Below are positions 28,041-38,920 of a stretch of DNA of 64,000 nt, piece by piece; within the stretch, counting starts at the first letter, position 1, and the number at the start of each line of letters is the position of its first letter. This DNA is from Acidobacteriaceae bacterium (GTDB taxonomy: Bacteria > Acidobacteriota > Terriglobia > Bryobacterales > Bryobacteraceae). The stretch is from contig JAFATG010000271.1 in the NCBI GenBank assembly GCA_019244055.1, positions 1-64,000 of the forward strand, given 5' to 3'. The notes under the pieces are model-generated. The model was not told the origin of the DNA and made no database searches. It saw only the letters and a program-made list of their open reading frames with translations. A program made the position numbers and the translations under genes.

Positions 28041-31000
28041 TCATTGTTTCCCGAGCACTCTTACCGTCAATACTTCGAATGGCTTGAACGTGAGGTGTAC
28101 GGCATTGTTTTCTACCGGCAAACTTCGTAGATTCTCTTCTACTCCGGAACAAAGCCGAGCCGAAGATATGTTCGATCGCGTGATCTTGATGCGGGTTTTT
28201 CCCGGTTTGCCGGCGATCTCCTGCAACCGGAGGATCGTACCGTTGCCGTCCTCTGCTTCTTTCCACGTGATCAGCGCAATGTTGTCGCTTGTGCTCTCGA
28301 GAAAATTCACGCCCTCTGCTGGCAGCGGCCGAGGCGGATTTCCGGGCTTATCCTGACTCACCACGTAATCCAACTCCGCCGCTCGCATCTCTTCTAATCC
28401 GAGCTTTGTCAAAGCCCCACCATTCAGTTGTGGTGCACTCGTCAGCGCATAGCGGAATGTAAACTCCCCTCCTTGGCCCGCGCGATAGTTCGTGTGCCAG
28501 TAGTTATTCATCGCATAAGAGAAAATAGTCCCGCTTTTGGGGGTGAACGTGCCGGGCCAGGTGCCGCGATTGATGTCCCCGAAACTCGCAAGCGATGCGT
28601 CCAGCGGAACAATGCCGACCGCCAGGTTTGCATCTCGCACGGCCATCCATTGCTGCACATTGAACCACTCCAGGCTGCCACCCTTCATGATGTTCTCAGC
28701 GGGGTCTAGCCACTGCTGCTGGGTTGCGTACATGAAGTGCGGCTGCGCCACCGCAACCGGAAATGCAAAGTAAACGCCCTCCTTCCGTGTTGTGTAGTCC
28801 TTCTGCACGCGGTAACGGAACTCTATTTTCTTCTGGTCCTCAAACAGGAGGATCTCCGTATCAATGTGCGGCGTATTCGTGGTGGAGCTCGTCAGTCGAA
28901 TCGACTGTCCCCACGGCATTTTCTCGACGCCAAGGTACCTGCCGTCCGCCGCAGAGTGGACCCTCAATTGCCCCGGGGGTAATGCCGGGAACGGATTGAT
29001 CATCTGCGTGTCGCCATCGCCGCCTGTCGCGTATAGGTATTGGCCAAATTTGTATGGACTGCTCGCGTCAACTATTTCGCGCTGCAGTTGCTTATCGTAT
29101 ATGCTGTCCAGAGACCCGCTCGCCTGGTCCACTTTGATCCGGTAATACGTGTTTTCGACGGTTTCTTCAGTACTTCGCTGCGGTTCCGGGGGGCCACCCT
29201 CTTTGCTGTATTCAATGCTGAAACATTTGTAGCCAACCGCAGGTACGCCTTTCGCAACGAAGCGGATATGCAAGAATTTTTCTTTGTTCGAAAGCACTTC
29301 GAGCGGTACTTCCTCGTGCGTGCTTAAATCGACAACCTTCGGATGCTCAAACAAGTCTGTTTCTACGACGAGGTCGCGCTTCCAGTTCAGGGAATTGAAG
29401 ATGACCAGCGCGTTGGCCGGCGTATGAATATCGTTCGCGAGCTGGCTCATGGAGCGGTTCATCACATCGTTGATCTCGAGGGCCGCCCGGTCTGCCCGGT
29501 CGTCCTTGACTCTTAGTTGCTTGATCGTTTCGTCATGATCGGGCTGCGTGATCGAGTTGTAGGATGCCCATGTGTGCTCGGCAAACAGAATTATGTTTTC
29601 CCAGATGTCGGCGAGCAGTCCTTGCGGCGGATTCAGGTTCGCATCAACCGTATGCGTTGCTGTTGATAGAATTTCGGCCGACAACGCTCTGGTCTGGTTC
29701 TCGCGATCCTTCTGTTCGTAGTAGGCATCGCTTCCGATCCCGTCTTCCCAATATCCGCCGCCATCGCCCTTGAAAGTCTCTAATTGCCCGGCATAGTGTG
29801 CTTCGAGGTAATGGAAAAAATCGGGGAACGTCGAATAAATCAGCTTGGGGTAAACGTGCAGCTTGTTCCAGTCATCTGCAAATGTGGCTGTCGAAGGAAA
29901 CAGATCTGTGTTCTCGACTTGTGTTCCATAAATCAGGGCTACATCCGGCTTGTAGCTCGGCTGTGAGTACGCCTGTAAATAAATCGGAAGCGACTCGCGT
30001 ATCGCGTTGAGCTGCGGCGGCAATCCAAACAGAGTTTGCACCTGCATGTAATGCCGTGAGTACCAGAACAGCACCTTTTTCCCGTCCGGGCCGACCCACC
30101 AGAACGGCGAGTTCTCGTTCCAACGATCGTAGAAGAAGATCGGGGCCCGGTCGTTGTTCGCCGCCGCGACCCAGTACTTCACGCCGCTGCTCGCCAGTAC
30201 CGAAGGATAGCTTCCCGAATACGTCGGAACGTCGGTGATGTTCGCAAATTCGAACGGCAACCCATAACGCGTTGCCAATTCTTTCGAGGCATAAAGTGAT
30301 CGATACAGGGTTTCGAGCGATGCATAGGCGGTCAGCAGATTGCAATTCTGTGCGGGCATCGCCATCTTGCCGGTGCGGATCAGGTTCAGTATTTCCTCCT
30401 GTTTCGTTTTTGGGCGCGTGTCCAAGAGCTGCTGTAAATTCCAAGATCCGTCCATTGAGAAACGAAAATCGGGATGCTCAGTTATGAGTGCGGCGGCCTG
30501 AGTAAGAACTCTTGCTTGCGTCTCGGCAACTTTCCCCTGGTAGTCCGTAAAGCCTACATCGAGGTGTGTATGTGGAACAACATAGATGGTCCACTTGCGC
30601 TTGGCGGTCAAACTCACTTCTACGTGATGCTTCAGCTCGGGAACCACTTGCATCTTTCCTTGAATGGTCCCGTTCCACTCGGGGATGTCGAACGAGAGCC
30701 GCTCTTCCCCAAAGTCTCCCCGTGGGAACTCAGCCGTGTAGCGCTGGCCGTTTACCTCGAGAACCGCATGTCCCGCCGTCCAGGGCTGCGGAAAACGTAC
30801 AAACGCATCCACGATCTCGGTTAGCCCGCCGGGCGTCTCGCGGTAGAAAATTGTGGGTTCCACCTGCACTGTGGCCTCGCTCCTCCGCGGCGTGCGTGCG
30901 GTCTCCCGTTCCAGACTCAAACCGTCGTAACTGATGCCGCCGATTTCCTCCTCGGTGCTTGCCGTTGCCGGCTCATCCACACAGGTGATAGTGATGGCAT

Positions 31001-31448
31001 TCTGCCCTCGCTTCAAAAGGGAAGGGGGTACATCAATATCCAATGTGCTCTGCGATTCATGTGGATCAAATGCATATGAAAAATCACTGCGCGAATAACT
31101 AAGGTTCGGGTGCAGAAAAAATATCCCCGAGTGCTCGTTCACTTCAATCTGCAGCGCAGGAACTCGCGGCCTGTCAATTAGCGTCGCAACTCTCAGCGTG
31201 TAGCTGCCTTCAGTGGAATCGAGATGAAAGACAATCCGGTACGGGTGGCCTGTTCTCTGCTGTCCCGGCCAATCCGTGCCGGCGTTGCTCTTGCCAACTT
31301 CGAACGTGACGTTGTCCTTTTCAGCGCGAGAGAACTCGACGGGCGACTCATCAAATTTCCCGATTTGCCATACCATCGTCGCCTGGCCTGCAGCGCTGAT
31401 AACCGGCAAAAGAGCCAGCGCCAGTGGCCACCACTGAGTTAGCCTCAT
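28041..31448 (-). CDS. Glycoside hydrolase family 38-like alpha-mannosidase, secreted
   Basis: IYVVPHTHLDVGFTDYQGKVAE (GH38 HxHxDxG metal motif) and FSMDGSWNLQQLLD, with mannosidase C-terminal regions. ORF to 31493; internal ATG gives a signal peptide. Confidence 0.88.
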   Translation of the reverse strand: MRLTQWWPLALALLPVISAAGQATMVWQIGKFDESPVEFSRAEKDNVTFEVGKSNAGTDWPGQQRTGHPYRIVFHLDSTEGSYTLRVATLIDRPRVPALQIEVNEHSGIFFLHPNLSYSRSDFSYAFDPHESQSTLDIDVPPSLLKRGQNAITITCVDEPATASTEEEIGGISYDGLSLERETARTPRRSEATVQVEPTIFYRETPGGLTEIVDAFVRFPQPWTAGHAVLEVNGQRYTAEFPRGDFGEERLSFDIPEWNGTIQGKMQVVPELKHHVEVSLTAKRKWTIYVVPHTHLDVGFTDYQGKVAETQARVLTQAAALITEHPDFRFSMDGSWNLQQLLDTRPKTKQEEILNLIRTGKMAMPAQNCNLLTAYASLETLYRSLYASKELATRYGLPFEFANITDVPTYSGSYPSVLASSGVKYWVAAANNDRAPIFFYDRWNENSPFWWVGPDGKKVLFWYSRHYMQVQTLFGLPPQLNAIRESLPIYLQAYSQPSYKPDVALIYGTQVENTDLFPSTATFADDWNKLHVYPKLIYSTFPDFFHYLEAHYAGQLETFKGDGGGYWEDGIGSDAYYEQKDRENQTRALSAEILSTATHTVDANLNPPQGLLADIWENIILFAEHTWASYNSITQPDHDETIKQLRVKDDRADRAALEINDVMNRSMSQLANDIHTPANALVIFNSLNWKRDLVVETDLFEHPKVVDLSTHEEVPLEVLSNKEKFLHIRFVAKGVPAVGYKCFSIEYSKEGGPPEPQRSTEETVENTYYRIKVDQASGSLDSIYDKQLQREIVDASSPYKFGQYLYATGGDGDTQMINPFPALPPGQLRVHSAADGRYLGVEKMPWGQSIRLTSSTTNTPHIDTEILLFEDQKKIEFRYRVQKDYTTRKEGVYFAFPVAVAQPHFMYATQQQWLDPAENIMKGGSLEWFNVQQWMAVRDANLAVGIVPLDASLASFGDINRGTWPGTFTPKSGTIFSYAMNNYWHTNYRAGQGGEFTFRYALTSAPQLNGGALTKLGLEEMRAAELDYVVSQDKPGNPPRPLPAEGVNFLESTSDNIALITWKEAEDGNGTILRLQEIAGKPGKTRIKITRSNISSARLCSGVEENLRSLPVENNAVHLTFKPFEVLTVRVLGKQ

Positions 31449-31535
31449 CGGATATCTTTTCCTCGCGTGGATGGTGTTGCCTGCTATTGCCATCGATGAT
31501 TACGATACATTGTCTCTTTCTCTCCGGCGCGGGTT

Positions 31536-32963
31536 ATGAGCCAACGCGGCACTGTATCAATTGAACAAACACGCCTTGTCAGCGCCCGTCGATTTACGTT
31601 AGTCATTGCGACCACCGTCTCTTCTCTCGGTGGCTTCCTGTTCGGATACGACAACATTGTCATAAGCGGCGCGATCGGCCATCTATCCAGATATTTCCAG
31701 CTAAAGCCGGCCTCGATCGGATGGGCAGCGGGGTGCGCTCTCATCGGATGTCTCTTGGGCTCCGCGACGGCTGGCAGCATCGCGGACCGGTTCGGTCTAA
31801 AGCGCGGCCTTTACGGATGCGCCGCGTGTTTTGCTCTCTCTTCCGCGGGCGTGTGGATTTCGGTAAATTTTTCTCAGTACGTGGCTTGGCGCATCGTCGG
31901 CGGAATCGGAATCGGAGCCGCATCCATCGTTGCTCCCATGTACATCGCAGAGATCGCGCCCGCCAAGGTGCGCGGCCGCCTGGTGGTCCTGTATCAGTTT
32001 GGGATCGTTGCCGGCATTCTCTGCGCCGTCTACGTGAACATGCTAATCGAGCGCTCTGGCACCGTAACGTGGCAGATCGCACACGGCTGGCGATGGATGT
32101 TCGCCGCCGCGGCCATACCGGCGCTCCTGTTTGCTTTTGCCATTGGCTTATCTGAAGAAAGTCCCCGATGGCTCATGAAAGTGGGGCGGCGTGAGGAGGC
32201 GCAACATGTTCTCGCGGTGATCAATGGCGAAGCCGCGGCCAAGTCGGAAAGTGAGTCAATCAAGAGCTCTCTTGCGGAAGAGCAAGGCGGTCTGAAGGAA
32301 CTATTTAGAGGGCCATTTCGCCGCGCTCTCGCCATCGGCTTCCTGCTCGCGGCTTTCTCGCAGACGAGTGGCATCACCTGTCTGCTCTCGTTCCTCCCAG
32401 AAGTATTCAAAAGTGCCGGTCAGAAAGCTTCAGACGCATTTTTCCAATCCGTCTTAGTAGGGATTGTGAACCTCGCTTTCACTATTTTGGCAATCTGGCT
32501 CGTGGACAAAGCCGGTCGTAAAACTCTTGTCCTCTTCGGAACGTGTTTACAGGCGCTGTCTCTCGCCCTTGTCGGCTGTCTTTACATGCTCGCGAGCGCC
32601 GGCGACGGAATCCTCGGCGGCATCATGGCTTTTGTCGCCGGTCACGCAGTTGGCAATGGCGCCGTATGCTGGGTGATCATATCGGAGATCTTCCCGACCA
32701 AAGTTCGGGGCACCGCCATGTCAATCGCTACCACCGCGCTCTGGATCTTCGCGTACTTGGCCGACCAGTTTTTCCCGCTGATGCAGAGCCATCTCGGCAG
32801 CCACGGAGCATTTTTCGTTTTCTCCTCCATGGCTGCGGTCAACTTCGTGTTTGTCCTGCTCTTCGTTCCTGAGACGAAGGGCTATTCCCTCGAAGAGATC
32901 AGTCACATGTGGCTTCCGCGCTCGATCACCGGCGCGCATCCCGTTAAGGCAACGAAACGGTAA
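31536..32963 (+). CDS. MFS sugar porter family transporter
   Basis: GGFLFGYDNIVISGA, ADRFGLKRG, PMYIAEIAPAKVRGRLV and PETKGYSLEEI are sugar porter signatures. Confidence 0.93.
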   Translation: MSQRGTVSIEQTRLVSARRFTLVIATTVSSLGGFLFGYDNIVISGAIGHLSRYFQLKPASIGWAAGCALIGCLLGSATAGSIADRFGLKRGLYGCAACFALSSAGVWISVNFSQYVAWRIVGGIGIGAASIVAPMYIAEIAPAKVRGRLVVLYQFGIVAGILCAVYVNMLIERSGTVTWQIAHGWRWMFAAAAIPALLFAFAIGLSEESPRWLMKVGRREEAQHVLAVINGEAAAKSESESIKSSLAEEQGGLKELFRGPFRRALAIGFLLAAFSQTSGITCLLSFLPEVFKSAGQKASDAFFQSVLVGIVNLAFTILAIWLVDKAGRKTLVLFGTCLQALSLALVGCLYMLASAGDGILGGIMAFVAGHAVGNGAVCWVIISEIFPTKVRGTAMSIATTALWIFAYLADQFFPLMQSHLGSHGAFFVFSSMAAVNFVFVLLFVPETKGYSLEEISHMWLPRSITGAHPVKATKR

Positions 32964-32976
32964 TGAGGTCTCGCTT

Positions 32977-34047
32977 ATGAAATTGGGCTTCGGTCTATAC
33001 AGGCACATGTTGAATCCGGCTCATCTTGGGTTTGCGCGGCAGGTCGGAGCAACACACGTCGTTGTCCATTTCGTCGATTACTTCAACAAAGGCGGTCCCG
33101 CCAATCCGCGCCAGGATCAGCCAGTGGGTGAACTCGCCGGTTGGGGTTACGCAGGAGATCCGCAGCAACTCTGGACCGTCCAGGAAATGCTCGAGATCAA
33201 GAAGCAGATTGAGGACGCCGGTCTGGTCTGGGAAGCGATAGAGAACTTTGACCCGGCTCACTGGTACGATGTGCTGCTCGATGGACCGCGAAAAAGAGAA
33301 CAATTGGAAGGGCTGAAAACGATCATCCGCCGAGTCGGCGAAGCCGGCATTCCAATCATCGGATATAACTTCAGCATCGCGGGCGTGGCAGGGCGCGTTT
33401 CGGGCCCGTTCGCGCGTGGCGGAGCTATAAGCGTGGGGATGAACGGCCCGCTGGACGCTCCCATCCCAAAGGGCATGGTATGGAATATGATCTACGATCC
33501 AGCGGCTTCCAAAGGGAACGTGCCCCCGGCCACTCACGAGCAACTTTGGCAGCGCCTTACGGATTTCCTGAATGAATGCCTGCCGGTCGCGGAAGAAGCT
33601 GGTGTCCGCTTAGCCGCCCACCCTGACGATCCGCCCTTGCCGACTCTGCGTGGGCAGCCGCGCCTCGTCTACCGTCCTGATCTGTACCAAAAGCTCATCG
33701 ACATTAACGAGAGTGTTTCCAATCAGCTTGAATGTTGCGTGGGAACCTTGGCCGAAATGCGCGATAGCGATGTTTACGACACCGTCGATCGATACAGCGC
33801 GCAGCAGCGCATCGCCTACATTCATATGCGAAATGTTCGTGGAAAAGCGCCGGAGTACAAGGAAACGCATATCGATGAAGGTGACGTGGACGTGCTTCGT
33901 GTTTTTCGGATTCTGAAGAAGAACAATTTCAAAGGCATGATCATCCCGGATCATGCTCCGCAACTCACCTGTGATGCGCCTTGGCATTCAGGCATGGCGT
34001 TCGCTATGGGATACCTTCGTGCGTGTTTCAACGCCGTTGCGGCCTAG
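32977..34047 (+). CDS. uxuA: Mannonate dehydratase family protein
   Basis: UxuA-like TIM barrel sequence (NFDPAHWYDVLLDGPRKREQLEGLKTIIRRVGEAGIPIIGYNFSIAGV; RLAAHPDDPP; PDHAPQ). Confidence 0.82.
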   Translation: MKLGFGLYRHMLNPAHLGFARQVGATHVVVHFVDYFNKGGPANPRQDQPVGELAGWGYAGDPQQLWTVQEMLEIKKQIEDAGLVWEAIENFDPAHWYDVLLDGPRKREQLEGLKTIIRRVGEAGIPIIGYNFSIAGVAGRVSGPFARGGAISVGMNGPLDAPIPKGMVWNMIYDPAASKGNVPPATHEQLWQRLTDFLNECLPVAEEAGVRLAAHPDDPPLPTLRGQPRLVYRPDLYQKLIDINESVSNQLECCVGTLAEMRDSDVYDTVDRYSAQQRIAYIHMRNVRGKAPEYKETHIDEGDVDVLRVFRILKKNNFKGMIIPDHAPQLTCDAPWHSGMAFAMGYLRACFNAVAA

Positions 34048-34052
34048 CGCTC

Positions 34053-34835
34053 ATGACCGACTTTGCTGAGAAGACAGCGATTGTTACCGGAACCACCGGT
34101 ATCGGCAGGGCAATTGCGATCCGTCTCGCGCGCGGCGGAGCTCGAGTCTTAGGATGCGGCATCGATGCCCGTGCCAACGCCGTCCTTCGGAACGACGCTG
34201 CTTCGAATAGTCTCACGATAGAAGTTCAACAATGTGATGTCTCGTCTGCCGATGACGCGAAAGCCGCCGTCGAAAAGGCCGTGCTCCTGTTCGGCGGCGT
34301 CAACATCCTGATCAATGCAGCAGCAATCCATCCTTATGGCACGGTGACCGAGACGGATCTCGAGACGTGGAACCGCTGCCTCACCGTGAATGTGACGGGC
34401 ATTTTTCTTTTTGTGCGCTTCTGCGTACCGGAAATGAAGAAGCGAGGTGGTGGCGCCATTGTCAACATTGCGTCCGTCCAGGGCCACGCCTGCCAACACG
34501 GAGTCGCTGCCTATGTGACGTCAAAGGGAGCCATCCTCAGTCTGACCCGTGCGCTCGCGCTCGATTACGCGTCCGACGGAATTCGCGTGAACTCAATTAG
34601 TCCTGGCTCAATCGCTACCCCCATGCTGGAGCTCGCTGCCCGAACCTTTTCGCCGGAATTGCCCGTCGAGGACGTATTCAAACGTTTTGGAGAGGCGCAC
34701 CCGCTGGGACGTGTGGGCTCGCCGGAAGAAGTTGCCGAGTTGGCGGCCTTTCTCGCATCATCGAAAGCCGCATTCTGTACGGGTGGCGACTACTTGATCG
34801 ACGGCGGTCTGACCGCAGGGCTGGCGGTCAAATAA
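34053..34835 (+). CDS. SDR family oxidoreductase
   Basis: TGTTGIGRAIA cofactor motif, NAA, YVTSKGA active site, PGSIATPM. Confidence 0.92.
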   Translation: MTDFAEKTAIVTGTTGIGRAIAIRLARGGARVLGCGIDARANAVLRNDAASNSLTIEVQQCDVSSADDAKAAVEKAVLLFGGVNILINAAAIHPYGTVTETDLETWNRCLTVNVTGIFLFVRFCVPEMKKRGGGAIVNIASVQGHACQHGVAAYVTSKGAILSLTRALALDYASDGIRVNSISPGSIATPMLELAARTFSPELPVEDVFKRFGEAHPLGRVGSPEEVAELAAFLASSKAAFCTGGDYLIDGGLTAGLAVK

Positions 34836-34872
34836 ACCGCGAACCTGTACGGAAAAGGAGATCAACAACAGC

Positions 34873-35565
34873 ATGCCGCTTTGGGAAAACGATGATGAAG
34901 CGTTCGCGATCGCTGGAAGCGAGCTTTTCAGCTCAGTAGTGGGCGATGTGATGGACAAACTTGGCCTCGTTCACCAATTTCTCCCACCGGCCATCAAACC
35001 GCTCCGTCCTGACATGATCGTCGTCGGCCGCAGCATGCCCGTTCTTTCCGTCGATGTTTTTGGCGAACGAATTGTTGGGACCGCGAATAAGTTAATGGAG
35101 AAGCCGTTTGGCCTTATGCTCGAAGCTCTCGACGATCTCAAGCGCAACGAAGTCTATCTGAACACAGGTTCCTCACCTCGCAATGCGCTCTGGGGTGAGA
35201 TGATGAGCACGCGCGCCCTCAAGCTCGGAGCCGTTGGAGCTGTGCTGAACGGCTACAGCCGGGATACCAGAGCCGTTCTGAACATGAACTTTCCCACCTT
35301 CTCTTGGGGCAGCTATGGTCAGGATGCCGGGCCGCGCTACAAAGTCGTCGATTTTCGCATTCCCGTTGAGATCGGGGGCGTTCTGGTGAAACCCGGGGAT
35401 ACCTTGTTCGGCGACATCGACGGTGTTTGTTGCATTCCCAGAGAGGCGGAAACGGAGGTCCTTACCAAGGCGCTCGAGAAGGCGCGCGGCGAAAAGTTAG
35501 TCCGTAAAGCGCTCGAGGCGGGTAGCAGCGCTGTTGCAGCTTTCAAGGCATTTGGAATGATGTAG
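34873..35565 (+). CDS. RraA family protein (putative 4-hydroxy-4-methyl-2-oxoglutarate aldolase-like)
   Basis: DVMDKLGLVHQFLPPAIKPLRPDMIVVGRSMP; GAVGAVLNGYSRDTRAV; GDTLFGDIDGVCCIPREAE. Confidence 0.88.
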   Translation: MPLWENDDEAFAIAGSELFSSVVGDVMDKLGLVHQFLPPAIKPLRPDMIVVGRSMPVLSVDVFGERIVGTANKLMEKPFGLMLEALDDLKRNEVYLNTGSSPRNALWGEMMSTRALKLGAVGAVLNGYSRDTRAVLNMNFPTFSWGSYGQDAGPRYKVVDFRIPVEIGGVLVKPGDTLFGDIDGVCCIPREAETEVLTKALEKARGEKLVRKALEAGSSAVAAFKAFGMM

Positions 35566-35614
35566 AAGTAGTATTGTTCCAGCCCTCGCATCCGAGTCCC
35601 ATCTAGCGCAAACT

Positions 35615-36820
35615 TCACGCCTGCAGATCGCCATCATCGACTGTGTCGTCCACATTCACAAGCTTGCCGGGATTCGTGCGATTGTCGGGGTCAAGTGCCT
35701 TCTTAATTGTCCTCATCACGTCTACGGCGGGGCCGTGCTCTTCGGCGAGATACTTCATCTTTCCGATTCCGATGCCATGCTCGCCGGTGCAGGTACCGGA
35801 CATCCCAAGGGCTCGCTCTACAGTTTGCTCGGAGAATCGGCGGGCCTCCTCCATTTCCAGCGGGTTATTGGGGTCGATGACACAGTGGACATCAAAATTT
35901 CCGTCTCCCACGTGACCAACGATTGTGGCGGGAAACGAAAATGCGCGAGGTCTTCCCTGGTTAAGGCAATACACTCAGCGAGCCTGGCGATCGGTACGCA
36001 CACGTCCGTAGTGAGCACCTCGGCTCCGGGACGCAGAGCGCGCGATGCAAAATAGGCGTTGTGACGCCCGCTCCACAGTTGTTCTCTATCTTCTAGACTA
36101 GTTCTCCATTCGAAGCTGCGAGCGCCGTGCTCTACAGCAATGGATTGCAGCAGTTCGGCCCGATTTTCGACGTCGCGCTTGTCCATACCATGAAACTCAA
36201 AAAACACCGTGGGGAGTATGGGCAAATCAATCCTGGAATATCGGTTTATGGCCTCCACTTGCTTGGCATCCAAAAGTTCGACCCGCGCGGGGCGGCTCCT
36301 AAGTGAAGGCCCTCGACAACGGTTTCGACGGCATCCCGCACCGTTGCAAACGAGCAGACGGCGACCGACACGGCCTCCGGCATGGATGTAGGCGAAGCGT
36401 CACTTCGGTCAGGATGCCCAGCCTTCCCTCAGAGCCGACGAAAAGATGTGTCAGATCGTATCCGGCAGAGGATTTCCGCGCGCGGCTGCCCGTGTGAATC
36501 ACGCGCCCGTCAGCGAGTACCACCGTTCTCACGCATCGTTCCGTAACGCACTGCGGTAGTGCCGGAAGCGCGTGCTTGCTATACCTCCGATGGTGGCGTC
36601 GGCTCCCGGATCCACAAAGAACGTTAAACCCGGTGTCCTTCAAAGCTTTCACAAGTTGGACACGCGTGAGGCCCGCCTCAACAGTCGCGTCGCAGTCTTC
36701 TACGCTGATCCGGAGGATTTTGTTTAACTCGCGGAGGTCTATCGCAATACCGCCGCGTATAGCGTTGACATGACCTTCCACTGAGGTGCCCGCCCCGCTG
36801 AACTGAAACAGGTGGCATGT
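35615..36820 (-). pseudogene. GlcD/D-lactate dehydrogenase-like FAD-linked oxidase, degenerate
   Basis: FAD oxidase segments are spread over several frames: [167 protein letters not shown]. Confidence 0.92.
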
Positions 36821-36945
36821 CGCTATGCTACGGAACTGGAAAGCTGGAATCGATTCCGGAAACTTGGACCCGATTCGGTACACCCCAAGTCCGCTGTGGA
36901 ACGCAATTCAGGATCGTCAACAAACCGAGTATAGAGTAGAAGACT

Positions 36946-38640
36946 ATGAACAACGAAAATCTGGCATCGCGGCGTGATTTGCTGAAAGGAGCGGCGATGC
37001 TGACATCAATCGCGGGCGCGCCGCACGTCCTCGGGGCCCAATCCGGCGCATCGGTGAACGCGAGCGGAGATAAAATCGTCGCCGCCGATTCGCGGAATGT
37101 CGTTGAAACGACAGCGGGCAAAGTGCGTGGATATTCACATAACGGCATTCATATCTTCAAGGGCATTCCGTACGGTGCCTCGACCGCCGGAAAGAACCGC
37201 TTTATGCCGCCAGAGAAGCCCCAACCGTGGACGGGTATTCGCAGCGCACTCTGGTTTGGCGAAGTGGCGCCATATGGGCCGCGTGCTGGATGGCATTCGG
37301 ACGAGAACGCGTTCATGTTCCAGTGGAATGACGGCCAGCCGGGCGAAGATTGCCTGCGGATCAATCTGTGGACACCGGCCACCAACGATCACCGAAAGCG
37401 GCCTGTGATGGTATGGCTGCATGGTGGCGGGTACTCAGCCGGTTCGGGACAGGAATTGCTGTCCTATGATGGCGAGAACCTGGCTCGCAGGGGCGACGTT
37501 ATCCTGGTGTCGCTTAATCATCGTCTAAACACGTTTGGCTATCTCGATCTCTCGACGTTTGGTGGCGAGAAGTACGCGACTTCGGGGAACCTGGGGATGC
37601 TCGATATCGTCGCGGCGCTGGAGTGGGTACGGGACAACATTCCCGCTTTCGGAGGCGATCCGAATACTGTGATGATTTTCGGCCAGTCGGGTGGTGGGGG
37701 GAAAGTTAACACATTAATGGCGATGCCGTCGGCGCAAGGTCTGTACCACCGTGCCTGTGTGCAGAGCGGCTCGATTCTGCAAGTCAACAATCCTGAGGAT
37801 TCCGCGAAACTCGCTGCAGCCGTGTTGGCGGAGCTGAACATCTCGAAGAACAACATCGACCAGATCCAGATGATTCCGATGGAGCGATTGCTCGAAGGGG
37901 CGTTCGCGGCCCAGCGAATCATCACGCCACAGCGTTCGGGACCGCCGAGTTTCCGGCGCATAGGCCGCCAGCTCGGTTGGGCCCCGGTCGTCGATGGCAA
38001 GGTGATTCCCGTGGAGACTTGGGATCCAAAAGCTCCCGATATGTCGGCGGGCGTTCCGCTCATGGTCGGAACGGTACTGAACGAGTTTGTCAACGGCATC
38101 GGCAATCCCGATGCCTTCTCGATGACCAATGAGCAGCTCTCGGAACGATTGAAGCCGGTTTGTAGGGGACGGGAGCAGCAAGCAATCGATTTAGCGCGGC
38201 AATTGTTCCCGAAGAGCAAACCGTTTCAGCTTTACTCGATCATTCTGACGTCTTCGGTACGCGGCAGCGCGGTAAAGCAGGCGAGTCTCAAAGCCGATCT
38301 GGCAAAAGCGCCGGCCTACAATTACTGGTTCCAGTGGCAGACGCCCATACTGGATGGGCGTCCGATGGCGTTCCATTGCTCCGAACTGAGCTTCTGTTTC
38401 GATAACACAGACCGCTGCGAAACGATGACAGGAGGCGGCGAGCGGGCGCGCTCTCTCGCCGCCGCGGTGAGCGAGGCCTGGATTCGTTTCGCGCGGACTG
38501 GCGATCCGAGTCACGAAGGCTTGCCCGAGTGGCCTGCATTCACGGCTGACAAGGCGCCGACGATGATTTTCGACGACCGCTGCAAGATCGAAAACAATCC
38601 TGACGGCGCGCTGCGAGCACTGATGGACTCGGTGTCCTAG
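36946..38640 (+). CDS. Type B carboxylesterase/lipase family protein, Tat-type N-terminus
   Basis: SRRDLLKGAAML leader; FKGIPYGAS; GEDCLRINLWTPA; FGQSGGGGKVN nucleophile elbow. Confidence 0.93.
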   Translation: MNNENLASRRDLLKGAAMLTSIAGAPHVLGAQSGASVNASGDKIVAADSRNVVETTAGKVRGYSHNGIHIFKGIPYGASTAGKNRFMPPEKPQPWTGIRSALWFGEVAPYGPRAGWHSDENAFMFQWNDGQPGEDCLRINLWTPATNDHRKRPVMVWLHGGGYSAGSGQELLSYDGENLARRGDVILVSLNHRLNTFGYLDLSTFGGEKYATSGNLGMLDIVAALEWVRDNIPAFGGDPNTVMIFGQSGGGGKVNTLMAMPSAQGLYHRACVQSGSILQVNNPEDSAKLAAAVLAELNISKNNIDQIQMIPMERLLEGAFAAQRIITPQRSGPPSFRRIGRQLGWAPVVDGKVIPVETWDPKAPDMSAGVPLMVGTVLNEFVNGIGNPDAFSMTNEQLSERLKPVCRGREQQAIDLARQLFPKSKPFQLYSIILTSSVRGSAVKQASLKADLAKAPAYNYWFQWQTPILDGRPMAFHCSELSFCFDNTDRCETMTGGGERARSLAAAVSEAWIRFARTGDPSHEGLPEWPAFTADKAPTMIFDDRCKIENNPDGALRALMDSVS

Positions 38641-38701
38641 CTACGCACGTTGCCGCCGCAGATTAATGCGCTTTCAATTCCTCCTTCGGACTGCCGGGGT
38701 A

Positions 38702-38920
38702 CTACTGACCACTCGTGATAGCCGGATCGGGCCAATACATTCGCATAAACAACATGAACTCGCATTATTATTCTCGTTTGTTGGCTGAGCCGCCCCTAGC
38801 CAGTTGTAGAATTGCTTCGGATCGGAGGGCAGTGTTGCTTGTACATAAATTTTCAACGAATGGTCAGGGTTCAGACAGGCCTCGTGCCCTTGTGCTGTGC
38901 TCAGCGTATTGTAGGTCACG
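38702..38920 (-). pseudogene. C-terminal fragment of a DUF1214-like protein, frameshifted
   Basis: LNPDHSLKIYVQATLPSDPKQFYNWL in one frame and MRMYWPDPAITSGQ* in another match the usual end of DUF1214 proteins. Confidence 0.55.

Noticed and set aside
37539-38219. 226-aa minus-strand ORF opposite the carboxylesterase
   Set aside because: Antisense shadow of a strongly supported esterase gene.
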